From positions 1 to 12,623 of the forward strand of contig JAPKCR010000017.1 of the NCBI GenBank assembly GCA_026421135.1: 12,623 nt of DNA, written 5' to 3'. How positions within the stretch are numbered: position 1 is the stretch's first letter; the number at the start of each line of letters is the position of its first letter. Both the position numbers and the translations under genes were made by a program. The notes under the pieces were generated by a model. The model was not told the DNA's origin. It did no database searches and worked only from the letters and a program-made list of their open reading frames with translations. The stretch comes from Sulfitobacter sp. (GTDB taxonomy: Bacteria > Pseudomonadota > Alphaproteobacteria > Rhodobacterales > Rhodobacteraceae). This document shows positions 1 to 7,419 of the stretch, piece by piece.

Positions 1-358
1 TGAGGACATGCAGGACACCTGCTGTTGCCGCTTTTTCCCACATAAAGGGAGAGGGCCAATCACTGAGCATAATCACGGCGATATGAGAAAACACCTTTAG
101 CTCGGCCAATTCGACGGCAAAATCCGCGCCAATGCCATCTGGTAAATCGTTGTCGAGCAAGATCATCGAAACGGGGTGCTTTACCAAAGTCCGCCTAGCC
201 TCTTGCAATGTCGTCGCCATATAGACCTGCATGCCCGATATGCTGCGGTTAATCATGCGCTGCAACTTAAGCTGGTCGAACGCGCTATCTTCAATGATCA
301 GACAGGCGGGCGGCACATGTGTGCCAAAATGGCTATGCAAAAATTGTTGTTTAGGCAT
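1..358 (-). CDS. Response regulator receiver-domain protein (C-terminus outside window)
   Basis: This is a partial gene whose 5' end lies in the window: 119 codons are visible and the frame runs open off the left edge. The protein has the core of a CheY-like receiver domain. Residues E23 and D24 (LIIEDS) form the acidic pocket, D69 in LLDNDLPDG is the expected phospho-acceptor four residues before the proline, and S99 in VIMLSD is the conserved Ser/Thr. The usual Lys-Pro pair would fall just past the edge. About 17 residues precede the first strand, slightly longer than a stand-alone receiver. The ATG at 358 is chosen because GGTGGAG lies about 7 bases upstream; an in-frame ATG at 373 has no such site. 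Any output domain is unseen, so its role (DNA binding, diguanylate cyclase or single domain) is unknown. It follows alkB on the same strand after 60 bases and may be co-transcribed. Confidence 0.85.
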   Translation of the reverse strand, partial: MPKQQFLHSHFGTHVPPACLIIEDSAFDQLKLQRMINRSISGMQVYMATTLQEARRTLVKHPVSMILLDNDLPDGIGADFAVELAELKVFSHIAVIMLSDWPSPFMWEKAATAGVLHVL

Positions 359-369
359 GAAATTCTCCA

Positions 370-397
370 CCATGACCGAGCCTGAATTCAGTCATGG
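370..397. repeat. Inverted repeat with nested 10-bp palindrome between alkB and the receiver gene
   Basis: Arms CCATGAC (370-376) and GTCATGG (391-397) are perfectly complementary. Inside them lies the palindrome CTGAATTCAG (382-391), which overlaps the right arm by one base, so the two structures compete. In the leftward transcript this lies just upstream of the receiver gene's ribosome binding site. There is no T-run, so a classical terminator is not supported. It could be an operator or an mRNA structure, or it may be chance. Confidence 0.35.
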
Positions 398-418
398 CAG
401 ACGCAGATTAAAACGCCG

Positions 419-1570
419 TCAACGGGGATAGGGAGTCGTCCCTTTGTTATAGTCCGTCCAATCCGTAATCTCTGGGTAGTACATATCGCGCCATCTGCGT
501 ACGCGAGGATTCATGACACGTCGCCATACCCAAGGCATCATCGCCATCACTGTCATGACCGGATACCCATAGGGCAATTGCGGTGCCGATGATTGGCCGT
601 AGTTCTGTAGCACAGGAAAACGGCGGTCCGGTTTATAGTGATGGTCCGAATGGCGCTGTAGGTTGATCAACAGCCAGTTTGACGCGCGATGGGCCGCATT
701 CCATGAATGTCGGGGCTGGACGTGTTCATATTTGCCATCCCCAAGATGTTTACGGGTCAGGCCGTAATGTTCGATGTAATTCACCAGCTCAAGCTGCCAG
801 ATAGCAGTGCCCGCCTGTACCAGAAACAACAGCAGGCCGACCCATCCCCCCAGCAAAATCGCCAAGATCAAGAATGCCGCCTGCAATGCCCAGTATTTAA
901 AAAACGGGTTGCGTATGTCCGTCCAAGGTCTGTCTTTGCGCGCCAACATCGCCTTTTCGGCGCGGAACGCAGACTTTATACATTGCCGAAGAACCCGAGG
1001 ATAAAAGCGGTGGAACCCTTCGTTGTAATGCGCCGTTACTGGATCGCGAGGCGTAGCGACATAGCGGTGATGCACCAGCAGATGCTCGGACCTGAAGTGC
1101 GAATACAGAACCATCGCCAATAGGGCATCGGCCCAAAATCGTTCAAGTTTGTTCCTTTGATGCATCAATTCGTGTGCATAATTTATGCCCACTGTGCCGG
1201 TCATCACACCCACGCCAAAAAACACAAAGAACTTTTCCCATCCGCCCAAATGGTCAGCCTGTGGAACGTACCACAGCAGCCCGAAAACCGTCAAAAACTG
1301 CACAGGCATCCAAAGCAAGGTGATCATCCGGTACCAAAAGAGATCATCATCAGTCGCTTCGGTATCGGCATTGTCCAGATTCAGGCCCAGAAAGCTGTCG
1401 ATCACTGAAAACAGGTTCCAGGTAACAATGGGCAGCAGAATCACTGTCCAACCGCCAAAAAAGGCGGTGATCCACGCCAAGGGAACAAGCAAAAAGGACA
1501 GGGCAAACGGTACGGCGTGTTTAACCTGTGCCAACTGGTCAGTGCTGATGTCTGGGGAAGTCGGTGTCAT
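419..1570 (-). CDS. alkB: Alkane 1-monooxygenase (AlkB-type membrane di-iron hydroxylase)
   Basis: Members of this family hydroxylate medium- or long-chain n-alkanes at the terminal carbon in the cytoplasmic membrane, taking electrons from rubredoxin. The 383-residue product carries all the histidine boxes: HELMH at 133-137, EHLLVHH at 162-168 and LQRHSDHH at 304-311. It also has the AlkB signature NYIEHYGL at 264-271. Hydrophobic segments lie around 20-50, 83-101, 112-130 and 228-255. Length is near the family norm of about 400, with no fused rubredoxin domain. The ATG at 1570 is followed by a polar leader and then the first membrane helix; the ribosome binding site is weak. The gene sits 74 bases downstream of mutY on the same strand, and a receiver-domain gene follows. 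No rubredoxin, rubredoxin reductase or alkane transporter gene is in the window, so electron partners must be encoded elsewhere. The true substrate range cannot be read from sequence. Confidence 0.93.
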   Translation of the reverse strand: MTPTSPDISTDQLAQVKHAVPFALSFLLVPLAWITAFFGGWTVILLPIVTWNLFSVIDSFLGLNLDNADTEATDDDLFWYRMITLLWMPVQFLTVFGLLWYVPQADHLGGWEKFFVFFGVGVMTGTVGINYAHELMHQRNKLERFWADALLAMVLYSHFRSEHLLVHHRYVATPRDPVTAHYNEGFHRFYPRVLRQCIKSAFRAEKAMLARKDRPWTDIRNPFFKYWALQAAFLILAILLGGWVGLLLFLVQAGTAIWQLELVNYIEHYGLTRKHLGDGKYEHVQPRHSWNAAHRASNWLLINLQRHSDHHYKPDRRFPVLQNYGQSSAPQLPYGYPVMTVMAMMPWVWRRVMNPRVRRWRDMYYPEITDWTDYNKGTTPYPR

Positions 1571-1604
1571 GCTGGTATTGCTTTCAAAATCACTGTCGTT
1601 TCAT

Positions 1605-1624
1605 AGCGCACTTTATGATGCGCT
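1605..1624. repeat. Short hairpin in the mutY-alkB gap
   Basis: Perfect 6-bp arms AGCGCA (1605-1610) and TGCGCT (1619-1624) enclose an 8-base loop. The hairpin is flanked by two copies of TCACTGT (1590-1596 and 1626-1632). It is the only structure seen in the 74-base gap before alkB. No T-run follows in the leftward direction, so it is not a clear terminator for mutY. It could be an mRNA processing or pausing element, or chance. Confidence 0.25.
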
Positions 1625-1644
1625 GTCACTGTGGCTTGCTGCCG

Positions 1645-2709
1645 CTATCGGACCAAATCAAACGCTTTGCGCATGACTGTGGGCAGATCGGACGGGCGAA
1701 ACCGGTCGGGTGCGATGAATGCGGCATCCGGATGCACGATACTGTCGGGTTCTGTGGCGTACATTACCGTCAACATTAGATGAAAATGCGTGAATGTGTG
1801 TCGCACCTCGCCGGGGACCACTTGCCAATCTGCGGTAGCGGGCGGGGTGCCTTGCGGTCGGGTCATACTGGCATCTATCCAGTCAGATCCCGGCCATCCG
1901 AGCATACCACCCAGCAACCCTTTTTCAGGACGGGTTTCCAGGAGCCACGCGCCATCGCTGCGCTGGGTCAAATATACGGTGCCGTGGCGGATAGGCTTGG
2001 GCTTCTTAGGAGTCTTTTTTGGCAGTTCGGGTGCTGTGCCGATCCGGCGTGCGGCACATGGGTCGCGCCACGGGCAAATACCGCAGGCCGGTGATTTCGG
2101 GGTGCAGATGGTGGCACCCAAATCCATGACAGCTTGGGCATAGTCCCCGGGCCGGTTTTCTGGCGTCAGGTCGGCCGCGCGTTGCATCAATTCAGGTTTG
2201 GCGGCCGGAAGGGGGGTGTGGATGTCATAAATTCGCGCCAAGACGCGCTCTACGTTACCGTCAAGCACAGCATGGGGCAGATCAAACGCAATCGATGATA
2301 TGGCGGCGGCCGTGTAGGGGCCTATGCCCGGCAATTTAAGAAGCGCTGCATGATTGGCAGGAAACTGTCCGTCGTGATCGTCAATAACAGCACGGGCACA
2401 TTTCAACAGGTTCCGCGCGCGGGCATAGTACCCAAGGCCGGCCCATTCCCCCATCACATCCGCGTCTTGCGCCGCTGCCAGATCGGTAACGGTGGGCCAA
2501 CGTGCGGTAAACCGCTGAAAATAATCCCGGACCGTGGCCACGGTTGTCTGCTGCAGCATCACCTCGCTTAACCATATTCGATAAGGATCTGGATATTGGC
2601 CAGCTTTGCGGTCAGATGGGGCGACACGCCATGGCATTGCACGTGCATGGACATCGTACCATTCCAACAAGATGCGCGGCAGGTCCGTTGTTTCGTCTAT
2701 GTCACGCAA
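1645..2709 (-). CDS. mutY: A/G-specific adenine DNA glycosylase
   Basis: MutY removes adenine mispaired with 8-oxoguanine or guanine, limiting G:C to T:A transversions. The 354-residue protein has the full architecture. VMLQQTTVATV (50-60) is preceded by the catalytic Glu (E49, matching E37 of E. coli). A helix-hairpin-helix lies at LPGIGPYTA (126-134), and VLDGNVERVL carries the catalytic Asp D150. The iron-sulfur cysteines C202, C209, C212 and C218 have the classical C-X6-C-X2-C-X5-C spacing. The remainder, from about 235, fits the NUDIX-like domain that recognises 8-oxoG. The start is a TTG at 2709: an in-frame TAA lies immediately upstream, AAAGG sits about 9 bases before it, and later candidates would cut the first conserved helix. 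The gene is divergent from the DUF721 gene across about 100 bases. alkB follows on the same strand. Confidence 0.95.
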   Translation of the reverse strand: MRDIDETTDLPRILLEWYDVHARAMPWRVAPSDRKAGQYPDPYRIWLSEVMLQQTTVATVRDYFQRFTARWPTVTDLAAAQDADVMGEWAGLGYYARARNLLKCARAVIDDHDGQFPANHAALLKLPGIGPYTAAAISSIAFDLPHAVLDGNVERVLARIYDIHTPLPAAKPELMQRAADLTPENRPGDYAQAVMDLGATICTPKSPACGICPWRDPCAARRIGTAPELPKKTPKKPKPIRHGTVYLTQRSDGAWLLETRPEKGLLGGMLGWPGSDWIDASMTRPQGTPPATADWQVVPGEVRHTFTHFHLMLTVMYATEPDSIVHPDAAFIAPDRFRPSDLPTVMRKAFDLVR

Positions 2710-2740
2710 TCTTTATGGCCTTTGCAGTTGAGATGGGCTG

Positions 2741-2760
2741 GCGATACCGATCCGTATCGC
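2741..2760. promoter_or_regulatory. 20-bp near-perfect palindrome in the mutY/DUF721 divergent region
   Basis: GCGATAC (2741-2747) and GTATCGC (2754-2760) are perfect inverted arms. The 6-base centre is itself self-complementary except at its outer pair, so 18 of 20 positions are symmetric. It lies between the two divergent starts, TTG at 2709 and ATG at 2812, where promoters for both genes should be. Its symmetry is typical of a site for a dimeric regulator, but no regulator is identified and clear -35/-10 boxes could not be assigned. Confidence 0.4.
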
Positions 2761-2785
2761 TATGTTGTGCTGCATCGCTACGTTG
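2756..2785. repeat. 12-bp imperfect direct repeat (ATCGCTAYGTTG x2)
   Basis: ATCGCTATGTTG (2756-2767) and ATCGCTACGTTG (2774-2785) differ at one position and are 18 bases apart, just under two helical turns. The first copy overlaps the right arm of the adjacent palindrome. Both lie in the non-coding leader of the DUF721 gene. They may be part of a regulatory site or a small local duplication. Confidence 0.35.
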
Positions 2786-2811
2786 AACTTTGTCATTCAG
2801 GAAAGATAGTC

Positions 2812-3321
2812 ATGCCGACGCGGCGTTCCAGTACAAAAGGATTTAAACGTACAGATAGCCTGCTGTCGGCAAAAATCCGTCAGGCCAGCGAAACCCGCGG
2901 GTTCGCGCAATCGCGGCTGCTTACCCAATGGGCCGAGATCGTGGGCGAGGATGTCTCGTCTATCTCTAGGCCGGTCGAAGTCAGCTATGGGCGTGGCGGC
3001 ATGGGGGCAACACTGACCTTGCTGACCAACGGGTCAAATGCGCCGATACTGGAAATGCAAAAAGAACAACTGCGTGCCAAGGTGAATGCCGTCTACGGCT
3101 ATAACGCCATTGCGCGGGTGCGGGTTACCCAAACCGCGGCGACTGGGTTTGCCGAAGGGCAAGTTGCGTTCGACGCAAAACCAAAGATGCGGGCAGATAC
3201 AGCGGTTGACCCTGTGATCCGACAACGCGCAACCGACACGGTCGGCACAATGGGTGACGAAAGCCTGCGTGATGCCCTTGCACGTCTGGGCGAGAACATA
3301 TTGAACAAGACAGAACGCTGA
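2812..3321 (+). CDS. DUF721 domain protein, DciA-like (possible replicative helicase loader)
   Basis: This 169-residue basic protein matches the DUF721 layout. A conserved N-terminal helical part includes LLTQWAEIVGEDVSSISRPVEV, followed by a strand-rich part with GATLTLLTNGSNAPILEMQKEQLRAKVNAVYG-type sequence, here up to about residue 105. DUF721 proteins are related to DciA, which assists loading of the replicative helicase DnaB in many bacteria lacking DnaC. Whether alphaproteobacterial members like this one do so is inference. The C-terminal third (about 115-169) is less conserved and ends in an amphipathic helix (DESLRDALARLGENIL). The open frame extends upstream to 2596, but ATG 2812 is preferred: AGGAAAG lies about 6 bases before it, and the extension would run through the mutY start. 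dsbA begins 13 bases downstream. The mutY/DUF721/dsbA arrangement recurs in Rhodobacteraceae as I recall it. Confidence 0.85.
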   Translation: MPTRRSSTKGFKRTDSLLSAKIRQASETRGFAQSRLLTQWAEIVGEDVSSISRPVEVSYGRGGMGATLTLLTNGSNAPILEMQKEQLRAKVNAVYGYNAIARVRVTQTAATGFAEGQVAFDAKPKMRADTAVDPVIRQRATDTVGTMGDESLRDALARLGENILNKTER

Positions 3322-3334
3322 TAAAGGAACTCAA

Positions 3335-4018
3335 ATGAAACGCACTTTTCCAATTCTTGCGGCTGTGGCCGTGGTCGCCGCTGGCGGCTGGTACGTACTT
3401 AGCGGCACGGACGCGGTGAACAGCACCCAGCTAAATCCGATTGCTGGCGCTGCAAATGCACAGTCAACCGAAACCGCCGAAGTAGATACCTCGGCAGTTC
3501 AGGAAATGAGCTTGGGCAATGCAGAGGCTGCCGTGCAGATCGTTGAATATGCGTCGTTCACCTGCCCGCATTGCGCAGCCTTCGATCAGGGCGCGTTCAA
3601 GCAGCTAAAGACCGATTATATCGATACCGACAAAATCGGGTTTACCTATCGCGAAGTTTATTTTGATCGGTATGGCCTGTGGGCATCGATGGTTGCGCGC
3701 TGTGACGGTGAAAACAAATTTTTCGGCATTTCTGATCTGATCTATAAAGGTCAATCCGAATGGGTTCGTGCGGGCGAACCTGCTGCCATCGTCGAAGAAC
3801 TGCGCAAGATCGGCCGCCTTGCGGGAATCGATAACGACGCGCTCGAAGCTTGTCTTCAGGACGGCGAAAAAGCACAGACGCTTGTGGCTTGGTGGGAAGA
3901 GAACCAGAAAGCCGATGATATTTCCAGCACGCCAAGCTTTATCATTAATGGCAAGAAATATTCGAACATGCCTTACGCCGAGATGAGAGAAATCATCGAC
4001 GCGGCCTTGGCTGAATAA
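3335..4018 (+). CDS. DsbA-family periplasmic thiol:disulfide oxidoreductase
   Basis: The 227-residue protein has a thioredoxin fold with a helical insertion, as in DsbA/DsbG-type proteins that form or isomerise disulfides in secreted proteins. The active site is C77-P-H-C80 (ASFTCPHC), identical to E. coli DsbA, and the cis-proline is P200 in SSTPSFIING. Two further cysteines (C123, C173) flank the helical insertion. The N-terminus has Lys-Arg followed by a hydrophobic stretch (about 5-22). It can be an uncleaved anchor or a signal peptide; a possible AxA site is at residues 40-42. Residues 40-58 look like a flexible linker before the catalytic domain. AAAGGAA precedes the ATG by about 7 bases. 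It lies 13 bases after the DUF721 gene, and its TAA shares one base with the ATG of the CoA-transferase, so translation is probably coupled. No DsbB partner is in the window. Confidence 0.92.
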   Translation: MKRTFPILAAVAVVAAGGWYVLSGTDAVNSTQLNPIAGAANAQSTETAEVDTSAVQEMSLGNAEAAVQIVEYASFTCPHCAAFDQGAFKQLKTDYIDTDKIGFTYREVYFDRYGLWASMVARCDGENKFFGISDLIYKGQSEWVRAGEPAAIVEELRKIGRLAGIDNDALEACLQDGEKAQTLVAWWEENQKADDISSTPSFIINGKKYSNMPYAEMREIIDAALAE

Positions 4019-5136
4019 TGGCGGCCCCACTGGCAGGGCTCAAGGTGATTGAGCTGGCACGCATTCTGGCAGGTCCTTGGGCTGGTCAGACTTTGTCTGA
4101 TCTTGGGTGTGAAGTCATCAAGGTGGAAAGCGCCGGAGGTGACGACACGCGCCAGTGGGGGCCTCCATTCATCGAACGGGACGAGGATAAATCAGCGTCC
4201 TATTTCCATTCGACCAACCGTGGCAAAGCGTCGGTTGTTGTTGATCTGACCACCGACGCAGGTCAGGCCAAGATGAAAGAACTGCTGGCTGATGCGGATA
4301 TCCTGATCGAGAATTTCAAGACCGGTGGTCTTGCGAAATACGGCATGGACTATGCCAGCCTGTCCGAACAATTTCCCAAGCTGATCTATTGTTCGATTAC
4401 GGGATTCGGCCAAGACGGCCCTTATGCGCATCGCGCCGGATACGACTTTATCATCCAAGGAATGTCCGGCTTAATGTCGATCACAGGCGAAGCAGACGGC
4501 CAGCCGCAGAAACATGGTATGGCGATCACGGATATTTTCACCGGAATCTATGCAACGACTGCGATTCTAGCCGCGGTTCACCAGCGCGGCCAAACGGGCG
4601 TCGGGCAGCAAATCGACATGTCCTTGCTTGACTGTGCTGTGGCTGTGACGGGCAATCAGGCGATGAACTATCTTACTACGGGCAAGCCCCCGCATCGCAT
4701 GGGAAACGCACACCCAAATTTGACCCCCTACGAAGTGTTCGAATCCTCGGATGGGCATTTGATCATTGCCACTGGTAATGATGGCCAATTCCAACGAGTG
4801 TGCCGAACGCTGGGGTTGGACGATATGGCCGAAGCTGCGGACTATGCAAAGAATGCAAACCGAGTGGCGAACAGGCCCGAAATGATCCGCCGTCTGAATG
4901 ATGCGACGCGCCAACGCACACGGGACGATCTATTGGCTGCGTGCGAGGAAAAGGGCGTGCCTGCCGGTCCGATCAATAACATGGAGGACATGTTCAATGA
5001 TCCTCAGGTGATCGCGCGTGGCATGAAGATCGAACTGGACGGCGTGCCCGGTATCCGGTCGCCATTCGTATTTTCAGGGGCCGAACTGGCGCTGCATCGG
5101 GCGTCACCCAAACTTGGCGAAGACGACGTCAACTGA
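4018..5136 (+). CDS. CaiB/BaiF-family (class III) CoA-transferase
   Basis: Members move coenzyme A between carboxylic acids, as in formyl-CoA:oxalate or carnitine CoA-transferase. The 372-residue product begins with the typical LxGLKVIELARILAGPWAGQ-type motif (near 5-24). It continues with CEVIKVE (31-37) and a glycine-rich TGFGQDGPYAHRAGYD region (128-143). D172, in the family motif HGMAITDIFTG, is the expected catalytic aspartate that forms the acyl anhydride. The C-terminal part holds the family pattern with GVPAGPINN around 315 and ends slightly short of the roughly 400-residue norm. Substrate cannot be inferred from sequence alone. Its start overlaps the dsbA stop as TAATG, with no strong ribosome site of its own, so it is probably translated by coupling. 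In related genomes I would expect smc after dsbA, so this gene may be an insertion into that operon. Confidence 0.92.
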   Translation: MAAPLAGLKVIELARILAGPWAGQTLSDLGCEVIKVESAGGDDTRQWGPPFIERDEDKSASYFHSTNRGKASVVVDLTTDAGQAKMKELLADADILIENFKTGGLAKYGMDYASLSEQFPKLIYCSITGFGQDGPYAHRAGYDFIIQGMSGLMSITGEADGQPQKHGMAITDIFTGIYATTAILAAVHQRGQTGVGQQIDMSLLDCAVAVTGNQAMNYLTTGKPPHRMGNAHPNLTPYEVFESSDGHLIIATGNDGQFQRVCRTLGLDDMAEAADYAKNANRVANRPEMIRRLNDATRQRTRDDLLAACEEKGVPAGPINNMEDMFNDPQVIARGMKIELDGVPGIRSPFVFSGAELALHRASPKLGEDDVN

Positions 5137-5142
5137 CAGACG

Positions 5143-5179
5143 ATACCGTTCTCGCTGCAGAACACAGTTCGGTATTTTT
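5143..5179 (+). terminator. Probable intrinsic terminator after the CoA-transferase gene
   Basis: Outer arms ATACCG (5143-5148) and CGGTAT (5170-5175) enclose an inner GTTCT/AGAAC stem (5148-5152 and 5159-5163). The hairpin is followed directly by a short T-run (5175-5179). It lies 7 bases after the CoA-transferase stop, in the 58-base gap between convergent genes, and fits termination of the plus-strand DUF721-dsbA-CoA-transferase unit. The two stems share G5148, so they cannot both be complete, and the T-run is short. No T-run is present in the opposite direction for lpxK. Confidence 0.45.
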
Positions 5180-5194
5180 GGAAGATGAGGCCCT

Positions 5195-6187
5195 TTAGGC
5201 GGGTTTACGGAGCTTGTCCAAGGCAAGGATAAGCGCATTGCTATCTGCCATTTTCAAACGCACAGGCAGTGTGATCACCTTCATCCTGAACGCCGCGGGA
5301 AGCCGGACAGCGTCTTTTTCAGTGGTCACCAATTGGGCACCCTTGGCAATTGCGTCTGCTTCAAGCCGGCTCATCAGCGCACGCGTGAGCGGCTGGTGAT
5401 CATCCAACGCTTCAGCGTGGACAACCTGCGCCCCGAGGGCACGCAAAGTCGCGAAAAACTTTTCCGGATGGCCAATTCCTGCAAATGCCAAGGCGCGTGT
5501 ATCCGACCAATCCATGCCGGTCTGCAACGGTACCAATTCTGCCCGCACATGGGGCAAGCCATCAGGCAACTGGGTGTGTGCGAATGCGGCCTGATCCTCC
5601 GACGAGCCAATCGACAACAGCAAGTCGGCTCGCGCTAACCCATCTTTTACCGGTTCGCGCAGGGGGCCGGCTGGAAGGCAAAGACCATTCCCGAAACCCT
5701 TGGCGGCATCCACCACTACAATACTTAAATCCTGCTTCAACGCCGGGTTTTGAAAGCCGTCATCCAGTACGACTACACTTGCCCCGGCCGCCGCTGCGGC
5801 GCGTGCGCCGGCAGCACGGTCACGGGCCACCCAAACGTCGGCAAAGGCGGCCAGTAAAAGCGGTTCATCCCCGACTTGCGCGGCTGAGTGCCGCGACGGG
5901 TCAACCAAAAGCGGCCCTTTTTCGGTGCCGCCATATCCGCGCGATACAACATGTGGCGTGTGGAAGATATTACGAAGATGTTCGACCACGGCCATAACTG
6001 TCGGCGTTTTCCCCGTGCCGCCGGCGTTTATGTTGCCGACACACACAACCGGAATACCCAATTCTATGGGTGATCCATGGGCCAGTCGCCGCGCGGTGGC
6101 TCTTGCGTACAAAGCCCCTAGGGGCTGCAACAAACGCGCACGCCAATCCGGTTTGGGCAAAAACCAAAAGGACGGAGGGCGCTTCAT
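5195..6187 (-). CDS. lpxK: Tetraacyldisaccharide 4'-kinase (lipid A biosynthesis)
   Basis: LpxK phosphorylates the 4' position of the lipid A disaccharide precursor at the inner face of the cytoplasmic membrane, producing lipid IVA, the acceptor for Kdo transfer. The 330-residue protein has the LpxK-specific P-loop [12 protein letters not shown] (51-62), VSRGYGG (80-86), GDEPLLLA (106-113), DDGFQN (142-147), [12 protein letters not shown] (234-245), DDHQPLT (262-268) with the conserved histidine, and [12 protein letters not shown] (286-297). The basic, amphipathic N-terminus (1-35) fits membrane association. Its ATG overlaps the waaA-family stop as ATGA, with AAGAGG about 7 bases upstream inside waaA, so the two are translationally coupled. 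It is the last gene of the envelope operon in this window and converges with the CoA-transferase gene. Confidence 0.95.
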   Translation of the reverse strand: MKRPPSFWFLPKPDWRARLLQPLGALYARATARRLAHGSPIELGIPVVCVGNINAGGTGKTPTVMAVVEHLRNIFHTPHVVSRGYGGTEKGPLLVDPSRHSAAQVGDEPLLLAAFADVWVARDRAAGARAAAAAGASVVVLDDGFQNPALKQDLSIVVVDAAKGFGNGLCLPAGPLREPVKDGLARADLLLSIGSSEDQAAFAHTQLPDGLPHVRAELVPLQTGMDWSDTRALAFAGIGHPEKFFATLRALGAQVVHAEALDDHQPLTRALMSRLEADAIAKGAQLVTTEKDAVRLPAAFRMKVITLPVRLKMADSNALILALDKLRKPA

Positions 6188-7413
6188 CCTTCGGCCTCTT
6201 GCTGGTCAAGGGTGTCTTGGACCAAATCTATCACCTTGTCCGTCACTGCCGCACCACGGCTAATCACATCCCAACCGGCGTGCGCCATTACGGCAGCTTG
6301 GTCCGGCGCGATCAAACGGCTGACTGCGGTTCCCAGAGCTGTCGCGTCATTGACGATCCGCGCGGCACCTTCTGACGCGAGGCGCGTGTAGGATGGCAGA
6401 AATCGCCGCACCTTTGGCCCATATAGCACCGCAGATCCAAGGGCAGCTGCCTCGAACGGGTCGCATCCGCCCGGTCCGCTGGTCAGGGAACTGCCCAGAA
6501 ACGATACTGGCGCAAGGCGATAGAACAGCCCTATTTCGGAGGGGTCATCGGCCAACATGATCTGTGTCGAACTGTCAGGATATCCTTCATCCCCCCATCG
6601 CAGAACGCGGAAATCTTCTCGGGCCATAATCGCAGCAAAATTTGCAGCCTGACTTGGATCGGCTGGCATCACGACCAAGAGCAACCGGTGTGATAACCGT
6701 AGTGCCTGACGATGTGCTCTTAATACGGTTAAAAGCTCGTCTTCCATGATCTGATTGGCGAACCAGACCGGCCGACCGACCAAGGCGGCAGACAGATCGG
6801 CCATGTCGGAATCAATACAGGGTAACGCCTGTCCACCGGCCTGAAGGGCGGGTGTCATTTCGACCTTATCGCGCGAGATGCCAAGCCGGATTAATCGCTG
6901 AAAACCAGCATCGGATCGCGCCAGAATGGCCGAAAAATGTGAAACCAACTCAAACGTCAAATCACGCATCCAGCGGTCGCGGCGCCCGTCAAAACCACCG
7001 CTATCGGCGTCGATCAAAAACAACGGACATTTTCGCTTTGCTGCCGCCAGTATAAGGTTCGGACGCAGTCTGCCCCACGCCCAAACGCAGGCGTTGGGCT
7101 TCCAGTGATTCAGAAACGCTGCCACGGATGTCGGGTGGTCATCGGGAAGATCATCGATAATTACGTCAGCATGGGAAGATGGCGGACGTCCGCCGCCAAT
7201 ACTGCTTTTCGGGAGTGTGATCAGAACGCGCAGCCCCGACCTGCTGCGGCACAGCCGTGCTGCAAGATCTTGAATGGCAAGCAAGCTTCCCGGTTCCGGA
7301 GCATGGCACCAAACCAGCTCACCGTCGGGGCGGTCTGCAGCCGGCGTGAACGCCGGCGCGGAACCGCGCCCTGCATAGGCGCGATAAGCGGCCAGCGTAA
7401 AGGTCGGCACCAT
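6184..7413 (-). CDS. waaA: WaaA/KdtA-family Kdo-transferase homologue, divergent at catalytic motifs
   Basis: Family members add Kdo sugars to lipid IVA. The 409-residue length, the position before lpxK, and the C-terminal signature SFLGSSL (304-310) with [19 protein letters not shown] (315-333) place it in the WaaA family with a two-domain GT-B layout. Several landmarks known from E. coli WaaA are altered. The N-terminal HxxSVGE motif is HAPEPGS (37-43), so the catalytic Glu position is Ser. The TELWPN motif is GRLRPN (114-119). The PRHPER motif is PADPSQ (248-253). The N-terminal membrane helix is also missing; only a short segment precedes the glycosyltransferase core. The start ATG 7413 is 6 bases after the DUF4170 stop with only a weak ribosome site, implying coupling. 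Locus and fold suggest a Kdo-transferase role, but activity should not be assumed. This form may be typical of the lineage. Confidence 0.82.
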   Translation of the reverse strand: MVPTFTLAAYRAYAGRGSAPAFTPAADRPDGELVWCHAPEPGSLLAIQDLAARLCRSRSGLRVLITLPKSSIGGGRPPSSHADVIIDDLPDDHPTSVAAFLNHWKPNACVWAWGRLRPNLILAAAKRKCPLFLIDADSGGFDGRRDRWMRDLTFELVSHFSAILARSDAGFQRLIRLGISRDKVEMTPALQAGGQALPCIDSDMADLSAALVGRPVWFANQIMEDELLTVLRAHRQALRLSHRLLLVVMPADPSQAANFAAIMAREDFRVLRWGDEGYPDSSTQIMLADDPSEIGLFYRLAPVSFLGSSLTSGPGGCDPFEAAALGSAVLYGPKVRRFLPSYTRLASEGAARIVNDATALGTAVSRLIAPDQAAVMAHAGWDVISRGAAVTDKVIDLVQDTLDQQEAEG

Positions 7414-7419
7414 TAGCGA

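Noticed and set aside
707..1123. Plus-strand open frame of 138 residues inside alkB
   Set aside because: It is antisense to a clear AlkB gene with all histidine boxes, and its translation has no recognisable domain.
2596..2811. Upstream extension of the DUF721 frame, adding 72 residues
   Set aside because: It runs antisense through the mutY start and the palindromic divergent region. ATG 2812 has a good ribosome site, and the family domain begins after it.
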